64,000 nucleotides of DNA from JBCCCJ01 sp039029315 (GTDB lineage: Bacteria > Bacteroidota > Bacteroidia > J057), in NCBI GenBank assembly GCA_039029315.1, contig JBCCGK010000031.1, positions 38,104-102,103 of the forward strand, written 5' to 3'. Numbering within the stretch: the first letter of the stretch is position 1; each line of letters opens with the position of its first letter. The notes beneath the pieces were generated by a model, which ran no database searches, was not told where the DNA came from, and worked only from the letters and a program-made list of their open reading frames with translations. Positions 26,088-34,697 of this stretch are shown here, piece after piece. Made by a program: the position numbers and the translations under genes.

Positions 26088-26762
26088 ATGTTATCAGTTT
26101 CCAATTTGAGCAAGACCTACCAGAGTGGGCAACGTGACCTTACTGTTCTGAAAGATGTAAATTTTGACATACAAGCAGGAGATACTGCCGCCATCATCGG
26201 GCCATCTGGAAGTGGCAAGACTACCTTATTGGGTTTGTGCGCTGGTCTGGACAGGGCTACAACCGGAGAGGTAAACCTGAATGGGGTGCAACTCAACTCA
26301 CTGAATGAAGACGAACGGGCAGCCGTCCGGAATCAATATGTAGGCTTCGTATTCCAAAGCTTTCAATTACTCCCAACGCTGACAGCACTTGAAAATGTCA
26401 TGGTGCCACTGGAGTTGCGTGGCCAGTCAGGTGCAAGAGGACGATCGATGGAACTTCTGGAACGTGTTGGCTTGGGAGATCGGCATCATCATTATCCAAC
26501 ACAGCTATCAGGAGGAGAGCAACAGCGGGTCTCTATCGCGCGGGCTTTCTCTAATCAACCATTGATCCTATTTGCAGATGAACCGACAGGGAATCTGGAT
26601 GAAGACACCGGAGGGACTGTAGAAGAATTATTGTTTTCACTGAATCAGGAATCAGGAACGACCTTAATCATCGTTACCCACGATCCGGATCTCGCTGCGA
26701 AAACAAAACGAATCATTCGCTTGAAAGGAGGTACTGTCGTTTCTGACACCCACCACGTCTAA
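26088..26762 (+). CDS. ybbA: ABC transporter ATP-binding protein, YbbA/LolD family
   Basis: The 224 residues form a single nucleotide-binding domain: IIGPSGSGKTTLLGLCAGLD (Walker A), FVFQSFQLLPTLTALENVMVPLELR (Q-loop), LSGGEQQRVSIARAF (signature) and LILFADEPTGNLD (Walker B). LLPTLTALENV and the length are typical of the MacB/LolD/YbbA subfamily that powers mechanotransmission permeases rather than substrate channels. It is followed after 50 bp by its FtsX-like permease and diverges from tesA. The exact substrate of YbbAP systems is not settled; lipid or envelope-linked substrates have been proposed. TATTTTTG at 25991-25998 resembles a -7 element but lacks a proper -33. Confidence 0.93.
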   Translation: MLSVSNLSKTYQSGQRDLTVLKDVNFDIQAGDTAAIIGPSGSGKTTLLGLCAGLDRATTGEVNLNGVQLNSLNEDERAAVRNQYVGFVFQSFQLLPTLTALENVMVPLELRGQSGARGRSMELLERVGLGDRHHHYPTQLSGGEQQRVSIARAFSNQPLILFADEPTGNLDEDTGGTVEELLFSLNQESGTTLIIVTHDPDLAAKTKRIIRLKGGTVVSDTHHV

Positions 26763-26812
26763 TTCTCCCTTATTTCCTTTATTTCCCCTATACCCTTATC
26801 CCTCCCAAAACA

Positions 26813-29401
26813 GTGAACAATCTCCTTTGGTTACTCAATATGGCGCGAAGAGACTCCAGAAGGTCTCTCGGCAAACTCATGCTCTTTACCTCCTCCATTG
26901 TCATCGGCGTAGGTGCTTTGGTCGCAATCAATGGTTTCGATGACAATCTAAGGGAAGATGTGGAACGACAAGCTCAATCCCTTTTGGGCGCTGATCTTGT
27001 TTTGCAAAGTGGTCAAGCCTTTTCGGATTCTGCTTTGAATCTCATGGATTCTCTCAGCCAATATGCCGAGGTCTCCAGAGAACGAAATTTTGCTTCTATG
27101 GTCTACTTCCCCAAGTCTGGAGGCACTCGTTTGGTTCAGGTCAGAGCTTTGGAAGGGGATTTCCCTTTTTATGGCAAAATCCTGACGACGCCCCGCCCTG
27201 CTGCGACGGAATTTCAAGAAGGTCGGCAAGCCCTGGTAGATTCCACACTGATGCTACAATTTGATGCGAAAGTTGGAGATTCTATAAAGGTTGGGAATGT
27301 TATGTTTGAGATTTCAGGTGCATTGATTCGCGCTCCTGGACAAAATGGAATCACAGCCTCTGTCGCAGCCCCGGTGTATATTCCTCTTTCCTTACTGGCA
27401 GAAACAGGTCTGGATCAGAAAGGAAGCCGAATCAATTATGTTGAGTACTTCCGTTTTTCCAGTCCGGTTGAGGTTGATGAATGGGTAGAGAAAGAACGAG
27501 CCAATCTCAAGGTCATGCGCCTAAGAACAGAGACGGTTGAGAGCCGGAAGAGGTCGATTGGGAATGCCCTCTCTCGTCTCACAGATTTTCTGAATTTGGT
27601 GGGTTTTGTCGCTTTGTTGCTGGGATGTGTAGGGGTTGCCAGTGCTGTCTATGTCTATGTGCGGGAAAAGCGAGAGACTGTCGCAGTCTTGAGATGTCTG
27701 GGAGCAAGTGGAAGGCAAGCCAGCCTGATTTTCCTGATTCAAATTGGGATCATGGGACTGATTGGCTCTGGTCTTGGAGCGGTTCTTGGGGTCTTCATTC
27801 AAACGGCTCTTCCAGCAGTATTGGCAGATTTTCTTCCCGTACAAACGAACTTTCACCTCTCTGTTCCAGCCCTCCTGAAAGGAATTTTGATGGGAAGTGT
27901 CATCGCTTTGTTGTTTGCCATGGCTCCCTTATTGGCGATTCGGAAGATTTCTCCCCTTTCTGCGATTCGAGCTTCATATGAAGGAGGAAGTCAGCAAAGA
28001 GATCCCTTGCTCTGGCTGGTCTATGGCTTGATTACGGCCTTTATTCTTGGCTTTAGTTATCTGCAAATGGGAGGATGGGGACAAGCTGCTATCTTTACTG
28101 CCGGACTTGGACTTGCCTTTTTGATCCTGGTCGGTACAGCCAAACTGATCATGTGGGCAGTCAGACGCTTTTTTCCCTCTGGTTGGAGTTACCTCTGGCG
28201 TCAAGCACTTGCCAATCTCTACCGCCCCAATAATCAGACATTGACCCTGATGGTCTCCATCGGATTGGGAACTGCTTTAATCACAACGCTCTATTTTGTT
28301 CAGGGATTTTTGCTGAATGAGGTCGAATTGGCAGACAAAGGCAATATGCCGAATATGGTTTTGTTCGACATTACTACAGAACAAAAAGACAAAGTATCTG
28401 ACTTGGCGCGCTCCTATGAGATGCCAATCATTCAGGAGGTGCCAATTGTCACGATGCGCTTATCCAATATCAAAGGATATAGCCAACAAGAATGGAGAGA
28501 ACTTCCTGAACCAGACAGTTTGAAAGAAAGAAGAGGCAGGAGAGGAAGAGGAAGACGGAGAGAGGGTCGCTCCACCTGGATGTTTCGTAGGGAATATCGG
28601 GCGACTTTTAGGGATCACTTGATCGATTCTGAAACACTTACTTCCGGAGAATGGCATGGAACAGCTGAGCCTGGAGGTCCGATTTACATTTCTATTGAAG
28701 AAGAATTCGCCAAGGAAGATCTACAGGTTGACATTGGGGATGAATTGATCTTCAACATTCAGGGCGTTCAGGTTCCTGTATTGGTAGGCAGTTTTCGTGT
28801 TGTGGATTTCCAGCGCATGCAAACCAACTTTATGGTCGTCTTTCCAGCAGGCGTCCTCGAAGAAGCGCCTCAGTTTCATGTGCTCATGACCCGAGTTGAG
28901 GACGAAACGACCTCCGCTGCTTTTCAACGTTCTGTTGCCCAGACCTATCCCACGATCTCTCTGATTGATCTTGGGTTGGTCCTCACCACCTTGGAAGACA
29001 TTCTGAACAAGGTTTCTTTTGTGATTCGATTCATGGCCTTGTTTAGCATTTTGACTGGTTTGATCGTATTGGCAGGTTCTGTGATCATCAGTAGATTTCA
29101 GCGGATTCAGGAGAGTATCTTGTTGCGAACCCTGGGTGCAAGTCGCCGTCAGGTTCTCAGCATCAATGCTTTGGAATATTTCCTTCTGGGATTGCTCGCC
29201 TCTATGACTGGCGTCATTCTGTCCTTAGGGAGCAGTTGGGGATTAGCGGTGTATTCTTTCGAAGTAGTCTTTGTGCCAAATGTAGTACCGATGTTGGTGG
29301 TTGTGGCCTTGATTACGAGCTTGACCATCCTGATCGGACTATTGAATAGTCGCGGTGTCCTCAGCAAGCCTCCACTTGAGGTGCTGAGAAAGGAGGCCTA
29401 G
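26813..29401 (+). CDS. ybbP: ABC transporter permease, YbbP family (FtsX-like)
   Basis: The 862-residue protein has a first membrane helix (LMLFTSSIVIGVGALVAINGF), a periplasmic MacB-like domain, three helices around 265-370 with an FtsX domain (VYVREKRETVAVLRCLGASGRQ), and then a second set with a periplasmic domain and a C-terminal FtsX domain (SRFQRIQESILLRTLGASRRQ). This duplicated layout with a central helix pair is that of YbbP. It likely couples ATP use by YbbA to periplasmic conformational change. GTG at 26813 is used; the next ATG (26840) would remove family-typical residues. An Arg/Gly-rich run at about 566-582 (RRGRRGRGRRREGR) interrupts the second periplasmic domain. Confidence 0.9.
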   Translation: MNNLLWLLNMARRDSRRSLGKLMLFTSSIVIGVGALVAINGFDDNLREDVERQAQSLLGADLVLQSGQAFSDSALNLMDSLSQYAEVSRERNFASMVYFPKSGGTRLVQVRALEGDFPFYGKILTTPRPAATEFQEGRQALVDSTLMLQFDAKVGDSIKVGNVMFEISGALIRAPGQNGITASVAAPVYIPLSLLAETGLDQKGSRINYVEYFRFSSPVEVDEWVEKERANLKVMRLRTETVESRKRSIGNALSRLTDFLNLVGFVALLLGCVGVASAVYVYVREKRETVAVLRCLGASGRQASLIFLIQIGIMGLIGSGLGAVLGVFIQTALPAVLADFLPVQTNFHLSVPALLKGILMGSVIALLFAMAPLLAIRKISPLSAIRASYEGGSQQRDPLLWLVYGLITAFILGFSYLQMGGWGQAAIFTAGLGLAFLILVGTAKLIMWAVRRFFPSGWSYLWRQALANLYRPNNQTLTLMVSIGLGTALITTLYFVQGFLLNEVELADKGNMPNMVLFDITTEQKDKVSDLARSYEMPIIQEVPIVTMRLSNIKGYSQQEWRELPEPDSLKERRGRRGRGRRREGRSTWMFRREYRATFRDHLIDSETLTSGEWHGTAEPGGPIYISIEEEFAKEDLQVDIGDELIFNIQGVQVPVLVGSFRVVDFQRMQTNFMVVFPAGVLEEAPQFHVLMTRVEDETTSAAFQRSVAQTYPTISLIDLGLVLTTLEDILNKVSFVIRFMALFSILTGLIVLAGSVIISRFQRIQESILLRTLGASRRQVLSINALEYFLLGLLASMTGVILSLGSSWGLAVYSFEVVFVPNVVPMLVVVALITSLTILIGLLNSRGVLSKPPLEVLRKEA

Positions 29402-29408
29402 CTTCATG

Positions 29409-30581
29409 CTATCCCTCACTCAAGCATTCGCAGCTCTGATCGAGAGTCAGGTATCTTTGGAGGACTTTCCAGACTCCTTCATAGGTTCGATCCCAGGAAA
29501 ACTTCTGCCTTTGGCTCCGACCTTTTCGAATCAGCATTTCTCGTAATAAGGGTTCTTTTGACAGTCGCAGCATGGCAGCAGAAATCTCCTCTGGATGAAA
29601 GGGATCTACCTCCAAAGCTGCTCTTCCATATACTTCTGGCATGCAAGTTACCGAAGCACAAATGATGGCTGTCTCTGCACACATCGCCTCGAGGATGGGC
29701 AAACCAAATCCTTCAAAATAAGGAACAAAGGTCAAGCCAATTGAAGCCGCATACAGGGCATTCAGTTCTTCGCCATATTTGGGACCAGTGAAAATGACAT
29801 CCTCTCTGAATCGCATATTGGCATGTGTCTCATAAATCCCCCTGTATTGCCAGCCTTTCTTGCCAACGATGAGCAGTTTCACCTCTTCCTCCGTTTGTTG
29901 CCGAAATCGATCGAAAGCCAGGAGCAATCTACTCAGGTTTTTACGTGGCTGGATGGTCCCCACAAACAAAAAATATCGTGCCCCTCCCGTATACTGTGTT
30001 CGAACTTCATGTTTCCTTAGTACTGAAATCGGTTGAAATTCAGAGCTATTGCCATTATAGGAAACCGTAACCTTGTATGGTGCCAACTGATATCGCTGGA
30101 TCAAATCTTGCCTGCAATGGTTAGAGACGGTAAGAATATGATCGGCTAGCTGCGCATAGCGAGGGGAGAAATAGCGCAGATAAGAAGAGGCTAGTGGCGG
30201 GGTATCTCTGGGAAAGTATTCATAGGCGATGTCATGAAAAACCGCAATCTTTGGAATATCCGGTACCGGGCTAAGATAGAACTCAGGCGAAAAAAACAAA
30301 CTGGGTTGCAGGGACTTGAGCTTGCGTTTGAGCATGTGATGAAACCAGACATACCATAAAAATGGATGTCTGGCTTGGGGAGGAATTACGTATGGATCAA
30401 CATTGGGTCCATAGATAAATCGCTGATCAAAGGGCCGGTCAAAGAGGAATGAAAAGCGAATCTCAGGATGTCGCTGAACCATGCGTGAAAGAACTTCGTG
30501 AGCATAGCGACTGATACCTTCGGTGCTGTAGGGCAGTAAGAGACGTGCATTGACCGCAATGTGTGCAAGTGTGTGTTTCAT
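29409..30581 (-). CDS. Glycosyltransferase family 4-type protein
   Basis: The 390-residue protein has the GT-B fold of family 4: an N-terminal acceptor half (HIAVNARLLLPYSTEGISRYAHEVL), KIAVFHDIAYEYFPRDTPPL, ILTVSNHCRQDLIQRY, then the donor half with FLFVGTIQPRKNLSRLLLAF and LTFVPYFEGFGLPILEAMCAETAIICASVTCMPEVYG (the E-x7-E nucleotide-sugar site). These enzymes are retaining and cytosolic or membrane-associated, and build surface polysaccharides or glycolipids. The donor sugar cannot be predicted. ATG 30581 was chosen because the 34 codons before it show no family similarity. It converges with ybbP (8 bp apart) and has no glycan-synthesis neighbours in the window. Confidence 0.87.
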   Translation of the reverse strand: MKHTLAHIAVNARLLLPYSTEGISRYAHEVLSRMVQRHPEIRFSFLFDRPFDQRFIYGPNVDPYVIPPQARHPFLWYVWFHHMLKRKLKSLQPSLFFSPEFYLSPVPDIPKIAVFHDIAYEYFPRDTPPLASSYLRYFSPRYAQLADHILTVSNHCRQDLIQRYQLAPYKVTVSYNGNSSEFQPISVLRKHEVRTQYTGGARYFLFVGTIQPRKNLSRLLLAFDRFRQQTEEEVKLLIVGKKGWQYRGIYETHANMRFREDVIFTGPKYGEELNALYAASIGLTFVPYFEGFGLPILEAMCAETAIICASVTCMPEVYGRAALEVDPFHPEEISAAMLRLSKEPLLREMLIRKGRSQRQKFSWDRTYEGVWKVLQRYLTLDQSCECLSEG

Positions 30582-30829
30582 GGAACATATCAGATCCAGG
30601 GGAATGAGCCGTGTCATTCCAGGAAATAAGAAAATGAAAAGATGGTTTGGATCAGTTGTCCTGTCAACGGGAGGATGATGCAAAGTGCTGCATGAGGGGA
30701 AATTATTTTTTGAAAAATATTTCTCTCCTCATGAAGGAGAAAAAATGTACAAAACGTTAAGCAACTGCATAACCTGTATGAGGTCTCTTGTACGAAGCAT
30801 GAAACGCCAATACTATATCCTCTTTCGAC

Positions 30830-30970
30830 TCAGAGCATGTTTGTTGCCCCCAAATCTATTGCCACCTTTCCTTCTTCATATTCAATTCGATAGGGGTCAT
30901 GCGTAATTTCCCATCCTTCATTTTCCAAAGCGACTCTAACGTCTTCATGGTAAAAATCTTTTGCTGGCAT
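30830..30970 (-). pseudogene. XisH-like protein, N-terminal remnant
   Basis: The 46-residue frame begins MPAKDFYHEDVRVALENEG and continues WEITHDPYRIEYEEGKVAIDLGA before stopping. The start is strongly reminiscent of XisH (fdxN element excision controlling factor family), whose members begin MPAKD-x-H-x-x-V-x-x-A-L-x-x-D/E-G-W-x-I-T-x-D-P and run to about 135 residues. Here everything after the second strand of the endonuclease-like fold is absent, including the E-x-K residues of the family. XisH and XisI form a widely spread pair that goes beyond cyanobacteria; their general role is unclear. No XisI-like frame is present. It is a decayed remnant rather than a working gene. Codon use is normal, so loss may be recent. 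Confidence 0.7.
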
Positions 30971-31036
30971 AGACAGTATCCTGTTTTTTAAAGATAATCA
31001 AAGCCACTCATCTGCACAAATTTCAAATCTGATCCT

Positions 31037-31072
31037 AAAAAAAACGCAAGGCAATCCATAGACAGCCCTGCG
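31037..31072 (-). terminator. Terminator of the Cys-rich protein gene
   Basis: CGCAAGGC (31045-31052) pairs with GCCCTGCG (31065-31072), seven of eight positions. Eight A residues at 31037-31044 give a T-run after the hairpin on the minus strand. It lies 38 bp behind the stop of the gene at 31110. Confidence 0.65.
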
Positions 31073-31109
31073 ATACATTACGTTCTTTACTAATCGTGAG
31101 AAAAATGCC

Positions 31110-31457
31110 TTATTCCTCCCGATCAGATTGCACAATCAACTGAGGTTCTGTATCCTTCGCTACAGGAGGTGTGTTTTTCTTGGGGCTTGTACTGGCTGAA
31201 GCTACAGCAGTCTGTGAAGCTGTACTACAATTGCTTTTCATGGCCTTTTTGTTGCAGCTTGGCTTAGTAGAAACCAGACTACTTAACCATCCCGCTGGGC
31301 TACAGTTTGCATCTGTCTTACAAATTTTTTTCCCATCTACACAACAAATAGGTGGGCATTTGGGATCTGTTGGATCACATGCTTTCTGAGCTACACTCAT
31401 GGTTTGCAAGCCCAGGAAGACAGATAAAAACACAGTCATTGCTTTGATCATTGACAT
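31110..31457 (-). CDS. Small secreted cysteine-rich protein
   Basis: The 115-residue product has a signal peptide (MIKAMTVFLSVFLGLQTMSVAQ). The mature part is rich in cysteine, with DPKCPPICCVDGKKICKTDANC followed by KPSCNKK and SNCST, and ends in a Ser/Thr/Pro tail. The cysteines could form disulfides in the periplasm or bind metal. I do not recognise a family. It diverges from the histidine kinase operon, and its start lies about 160 bp from the kinase start, so the response regulator could control both. A terminator follows. Starting at the ATG two codons inside would give the same signal peptide. Confidence 0.6.
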   Translation of the reverse strand: MSMIKAMTVFLSVFLGLQTMSVAQKACDPTDPKCPPICCVDGKKICKTDANCSPAGWLSSLVSTKPSCNKKAMKSNCSTASQTAVASASTSPKKNTPPVAKDTEPQLIVQSDREE

Positions 31458-31555
31458 AATTCAATAAAAATTTATGGTGAAAAATGAATGCTTCAAAGCT
31501 CGCTCCTATCCGGCCGCCTATGGGTGAAAGGAAGGTTATTCTTGCTCAAACAAAC

Positions 31556-31581
31556 GTTAAAAAAGTTAAAGAGATGTTAAA
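31556..31581. promoter_or_regulatory. GTTAAA direct repeats ahead of the two-component operon
   Basis: GTTAAA occurs at 31556, 31565 and 31576. The last pair is 11 bp apart, the one-turn spacing at which OmpR-family regulators usually bind direct half-sites. The repeats sit 38 bp upstream of the histidine kinase and between it and the divergent Cys-rich protein gene. This suggests autoregulation by the encoded response regulator. Binding is inferred. Confidence 0.4.
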
Positions 31582-31619
31582 AGCATGGAAATGGCGAAGA
31601 AGGATTCGAACTTACGGAT

Positions 31620-32912
31620 ATGAAACTGAGCAAAACAACCATTATTGGCATCATTGGTCTGACAGCCTTTGCATTGGTCGGTCTGATGATCATTCAGGCT
31701 TACTGGTTGCGGGAGGGCATCGCTTTGTACGAGGCGCAAATGAGCAGCCGAATTTCAATCCTGAATGAACGAATCTCACAGGAAATTCAACGGGATGAGG
31801 AATTGATGCACAACATTCTGCACGTTCAGGAAAATGGCCGATTTCCCTATTTGTTCAGCCAGAAGGCTCATCTCAAAGAAGTCGAAGTAAGAATCAAAGC
31901 ACATATCGACCGCGTCTTTCAACTGCATCAACTAGACATGGAGTACGATCTTTCTGCCATGTTCGAGCGACAAGGGATTTGCTGGTTTCCGGCATTGAGT
32001 TCTGCCGGATCCACAGTTTCTCCAATGGGATGCGCCAATGAGATGTTGTGTTTCCAACCAACACAACAAGCAGGGTACTTTGACCTTGGGCTTAGCTATC
32101 ACGCTGGCTGTGCCCCCGTACCCAAGGAATTGATTTGGTTGGGTGTGAGTACGGTTCTGTTCGTCTTGATTCTGATTGGCACATTTGGGTTCACCATCTT
32201 TGCGGTGCACAGGCAAAAGAAACTCTCAGAACTCAAGACAGATTTCATCAACAACCTCACACATGAATTCAAGACACCCATTTTCTCGATCAATCTTGGA
32301 GCAAAAATGATACAGGAGACACAACAGGTTCAATCCAGTGAAAAGCTCCAAACCTATACGCAACTCATTCTCAGGGAAAATCAGCGGCTCCGAGATCAGG
32401 TTGACAAAGTCCTCCAAATCGGCATGATGGACTCAGGAAATGTCTGTCTCGACAAAGACCTGATGGATGTCCATGAGTTGATTGACCATACTGCGCAAAG
32501 TTTTGAAACCTTGATTGACGAACGGGAGGGCAGCTTAAGTCTGGACTTTCAGGCAAAAAAATCCCTCATCTTTGGAGATCAGGCACGATTGAGAGACCTC
32601 TTTTATAACCTTTTGGACAATGCCTACAAATACAGTCCAGAAACCCCACATATCACCATTCGGACAGAAGATTACAACAAGGGCATCAAGGTTCGAATCA
32701 AGGACCAAGGCATCGGGATGAACCCAAAAGTCCTGCAACAGATGTATACGAAGTTTTACAGGGCAGATGGCGGAGATGTACATGATGTCAAAGGATTTGG
32801 ACTTGGATTGAGTTATGTCAAAAGCATTTTGGACCTCCATGGCGGCCAGATTCAATGCAACAGCTGTCCCGGAAAAGGAAGTGAGTTTATCGTGCATATT
32901 CCAATGACATGA
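31620..32912 (+). CDS. Sensor histidine kinase
   Basis: The 430-residue kinase has a membrane helix at 8-29, a periplasmic sensor region of about 140 residues with several cysteines (GICWFP, GCANEMLC, HAGCAPVP), and a second helix at about 171-195. The HisKA domain follows, with the phosphorylation site in NNLTHEFKTPIFSI (His215). The ATPase domain has its N-box (LRDLFYNLLDNAYKYS), VRIKDQGIGMNP (G1) and VKGFGLGLSYVKSILDLHGG (G2). The layout matches Bacteroidota RprX-type kinases. Its response regulator follows after 7 bp. The cysteine-containing sensor region could respond to redox or metal stress, and the neighbouring divergent Cys-rich secreted protein is a candidate target. The signal itself is unknown. 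Confidence 0.92.
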   Translation: MKLSKTTIIGIIGLTAFALVGLMIIQAYWLREGIALYEAQMSSRISILNERISQEIQRDEELMHNILHVQENGRFPYLFSQKAHLKEVEVRIKAHIDRVFQLHQLDMEYDLSAMFERQGICWFPALSSAGSTVSPMGCANEMLCFQPTQQAGYFDLGLSYHAGCAPVPKELIWLGVSTVLFVLILIGTFGFTIFAVHRQKKLSELKTDFINNLTHEFKTPIFSINLGAKMIQETQQVQSSEKLQTYTQLILRENQRLRDQVDKVLQIGMMDSGNVCLDKDLMDVHELIDHTAQSFETLIDEREGSLSLDFQAKKSLIFGDQARLRDLFYNLLDNAYKYSPETPHITIRTEDYNKGIKVRIKDQGIGMNPKVLQQMYTKFYRADGGDVHDVKGFGLGLSYVKSILDLHGGQIQCNSCPGKGSEFIVHIPMT

Positions 32913-32919
32913 ACCATTT

Positions 32920-33633
32920 ATGACAAATCCTTTGAAAGATATGGAATTACTCCTGGTAGAAGATGATCAAAGCCTTGGATACATTTTGTCTGAATATCTG
33001 GCCATGCACGGATTCTCCGTAAGCCAGGCTGCAGATGGTGAAGAAGGAGCTGAGATGTTTCGCCAACAACGATTTGATCTCTGCATTCTGGATATCATGC
33101 TTCCAAAAAAGGACGGCTTTACCCTCGCAACAGAAATTCGCAAAGTAGACCCCCTCATTCCCTTGATCTTTCTCACTTCCAGAGCCTTAAAAGTTGACAA
33201 ACTCAAGGGCTTTCGACTGGGAGCAGACGACTATTTGGTCAAACCAGTTGATGAGGAAGAATTGATCGCCCGAATCAAAGCAATCCTCAAGCGGTCCAAT
33301 TATGTTGAGACTTCCCCGCATCCGAGGAAACAGAAGCCATATCAAATCGGGCAATATCTCTTTGATTTTTCCAACCAACAATTGCGCCTTCAGGATCACC
33401 TACAGACCCTTACGCGCAAAGAAGCTGATATCCTCAGAAGCCTATGTGAAAACATGGGACAGATCACAGATCGAAAACAAACACTCCAGGACATTTGGGG
33501 GGGAAATGACTACTTCAATCGGCGAAGTATGGATGTCTACATTTCGCGATTGAGGAAATATTTGAACCAGGACCCTCATGTGAAAATTTCGAATGTTCAT
33601 GGAAGAGGATTTGTATTGTCTGTCCAGCAATAG
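32920..33633 (+). CDS. OmpR-family response regulator
   Basis: The 237 residues comprise a receiver domain (LLVEDDQSLG, phosphoacceptor Asp58 in LCILDIMLPKKDGF, conserved Thr/Ser in IFLTSRA, Lys in DDYLVKPV) and a winged-helix trans_reg_C domain (LTRKEADILRSLCENMGQI, RRSMDVYISRLRKYL, VKISNVHGRGFVL). It is the partner of the kinase directly upstream. The nitrilase-like gene begins 12 bp downstream, so all three may share a transcript. The operator candidates are the GTTAAA repeats ahead of the kinase. Confidence 0.94.
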   Translation: MTNPLKDMELLLVEDDQSLGYILSEYLAMHGFSVSQAADGEEGAEMFRQQRFDLCILDIMLPKKDGFTLATEIRKVDPLIPLIFLTSRALKVDKLKGFRLGADDYLVKPVDEEELIARIKAILKRSNYVETSPHPRKQKPYQIGQYLFDFSNQQLRLQDHLQTLTRKEADILRSLCENMGQITDRKQTLQDIWGGNDYFNRRSMDVYISRLRKYLNQDPHVKISNVHGRGFVLSVQQ

Positions 33634-33645
33634 GATATTCGTACC

Positions 33646-34593
33646 ATGAATCCACTTCGTATCGCAGCCGCACAATTCCAACCAAAAGATGGCGACAAAG
33701 CCTACAATCTCTCTGTCATTGAATCTCTCACAGCTCAGGCCAAGGCAGAAGGAGCCGATGTCATCAGCTTCCATGAGATGTCCATCACTGCTTATACCTT
33801 CACCAAGCATCTCAGCGAATCCGAGATACATGAATTGGCCGAACAAGTTCCCAATGGCCCCAGTACCCACCATCTTATCTCCCTCGCCAATACCTATGAC
33901 ATCACCATCCTCGCTGGTTTGGTGGAGGAAGAGGAAGGCAATATCTACAACACCTATCTCTGTGTGAATCCAGAAGGATTTGTCGCCAAATTCAGAAAAC
34001 TACATCCTTTCATTAGCAGCTTCATGAAACCGGGAGGAGGTTATGTTACCTTTGACATCAAAGGATGGACCTGTGGCATTCTGATCTGCTATGACAACAA
34101 TGTCATCGAAAATGTACGAGCCACCACTTTGCTTGGTGCTCAGGTAATTTTTGCCCCTCATGTTACCTGTTGCACCCCTTCCTCCATGCCAGGAAGGGGA
34201 TATGTGGAGGATTCGCTTTGGCAAAACCGACATCTCGATCCGATTCCACTACGCATGGAATTTGATGGTCCCAAAGGCCGGGAATGGCTCATGCGATGGC
34301 TTCCAGCCAGAGCCTATGACAATGGCGTCTATTATGTCTACACCAATCCTATTGGCTATGATGGCGAGCATCTCAAAAATGGAAATTCGATGATTCTCGA
34401 TCCATATGGCGGTGTGATCAGCGAGATTCGCTCATTTGAGGATGACATTACCCTGTCGACACTTACTCCAGACAAGTTGACTCAGGCAGGCGGGTACAGA
34501 TACCGAAATGCCAGACGACCAGATTTATACAGAGAGATCTTAGGCCAGGAACATACGCCCACAGTCAAACCGATCTGGATGAAGAACGCCTAG
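33646..34593 (+). CDS. Nitrilase superfamily carbon-nitrogen hydrolase
   Basis: The 315-residue enzyme has the Glu-Lys-Cys triad of the superfamily: SFHEMSITAY (Glu44), AKFRKLHPF (Lys118) and GILICYDNNVIENVR (Cys148). Family members hydrolyse nitriles, amides or carbamoyl groups; the GILICYDN variant and length are closer to amidase and N-carbamoyl-type branches than to true nitrilases. It should be cytosolic. It follows the response regulator closely on the same strand, which suggests shared expression but does not identify the substrate. Possible roles include amide or polyamine-related turnover. Confidence 0.87.
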   Translation: MNPLRIAAAQFQPKDGDKAYNLSVIESLTAQAKAEGADVISFHEMSITAYTFTKHLSESEIHELAEQVPNGPSTHHLISLANTYDITILAGLVEEEEGNIYNTYLCVNPEGFVAKFRKLHPFISSFMKPGGGYVTFDIKGWTCGILICYDNNVIENVRATTLLGAQVIFAPHVTCCTPSSMPGRGYVEDSLWQNRHLDPIPLRMEFDGPKGREWLMRWLPARAYDNGVYYVYTNPIGYDGEHLKNGNSMILDPYGGVISEIRSFEDDITLSTLTPDKLTQAGGYRYRNARRPDLYREILGQEHTPTVKPIWMKNA

Positions 34594-34697
34594 ACAGGGT
34601 AGTTGAAGGGAAATAAGGGGCATAAGGCTTGATGGTGAAGCAGAACCTCATTTCAAATCTTGATTGCTCAATGCTCATTTAGGAAATCAGGTAAACA

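Larger units (their letters stand above)
30582..31109. other. Intergenic region with XisH remnant and an inverted repeat
   Basis: The 528 bases hold no intact gene. An inverted repeat, CATGAGG (30691) with CCTCATG (30727), lies just upstream of the glycosyltransferase; it has no T-run and could be a regulatory hairpin. A truncated xisH-like frame (30830-30970) and the terminator of the Cys-rich protein gene (31037-31072) account for the rest. An xisI partner is not visible. Confidence 0.5.

Noticed and set aside
31600..31620. GGATTCGAAC just before the kinase start, resembling the T-loop of a tRNA on the minus strand
   Set aside because: The flanking bases do not form a T-stem or acceptor stem, and the rest of a tRNA would have to overlap the kinase coding sequence.
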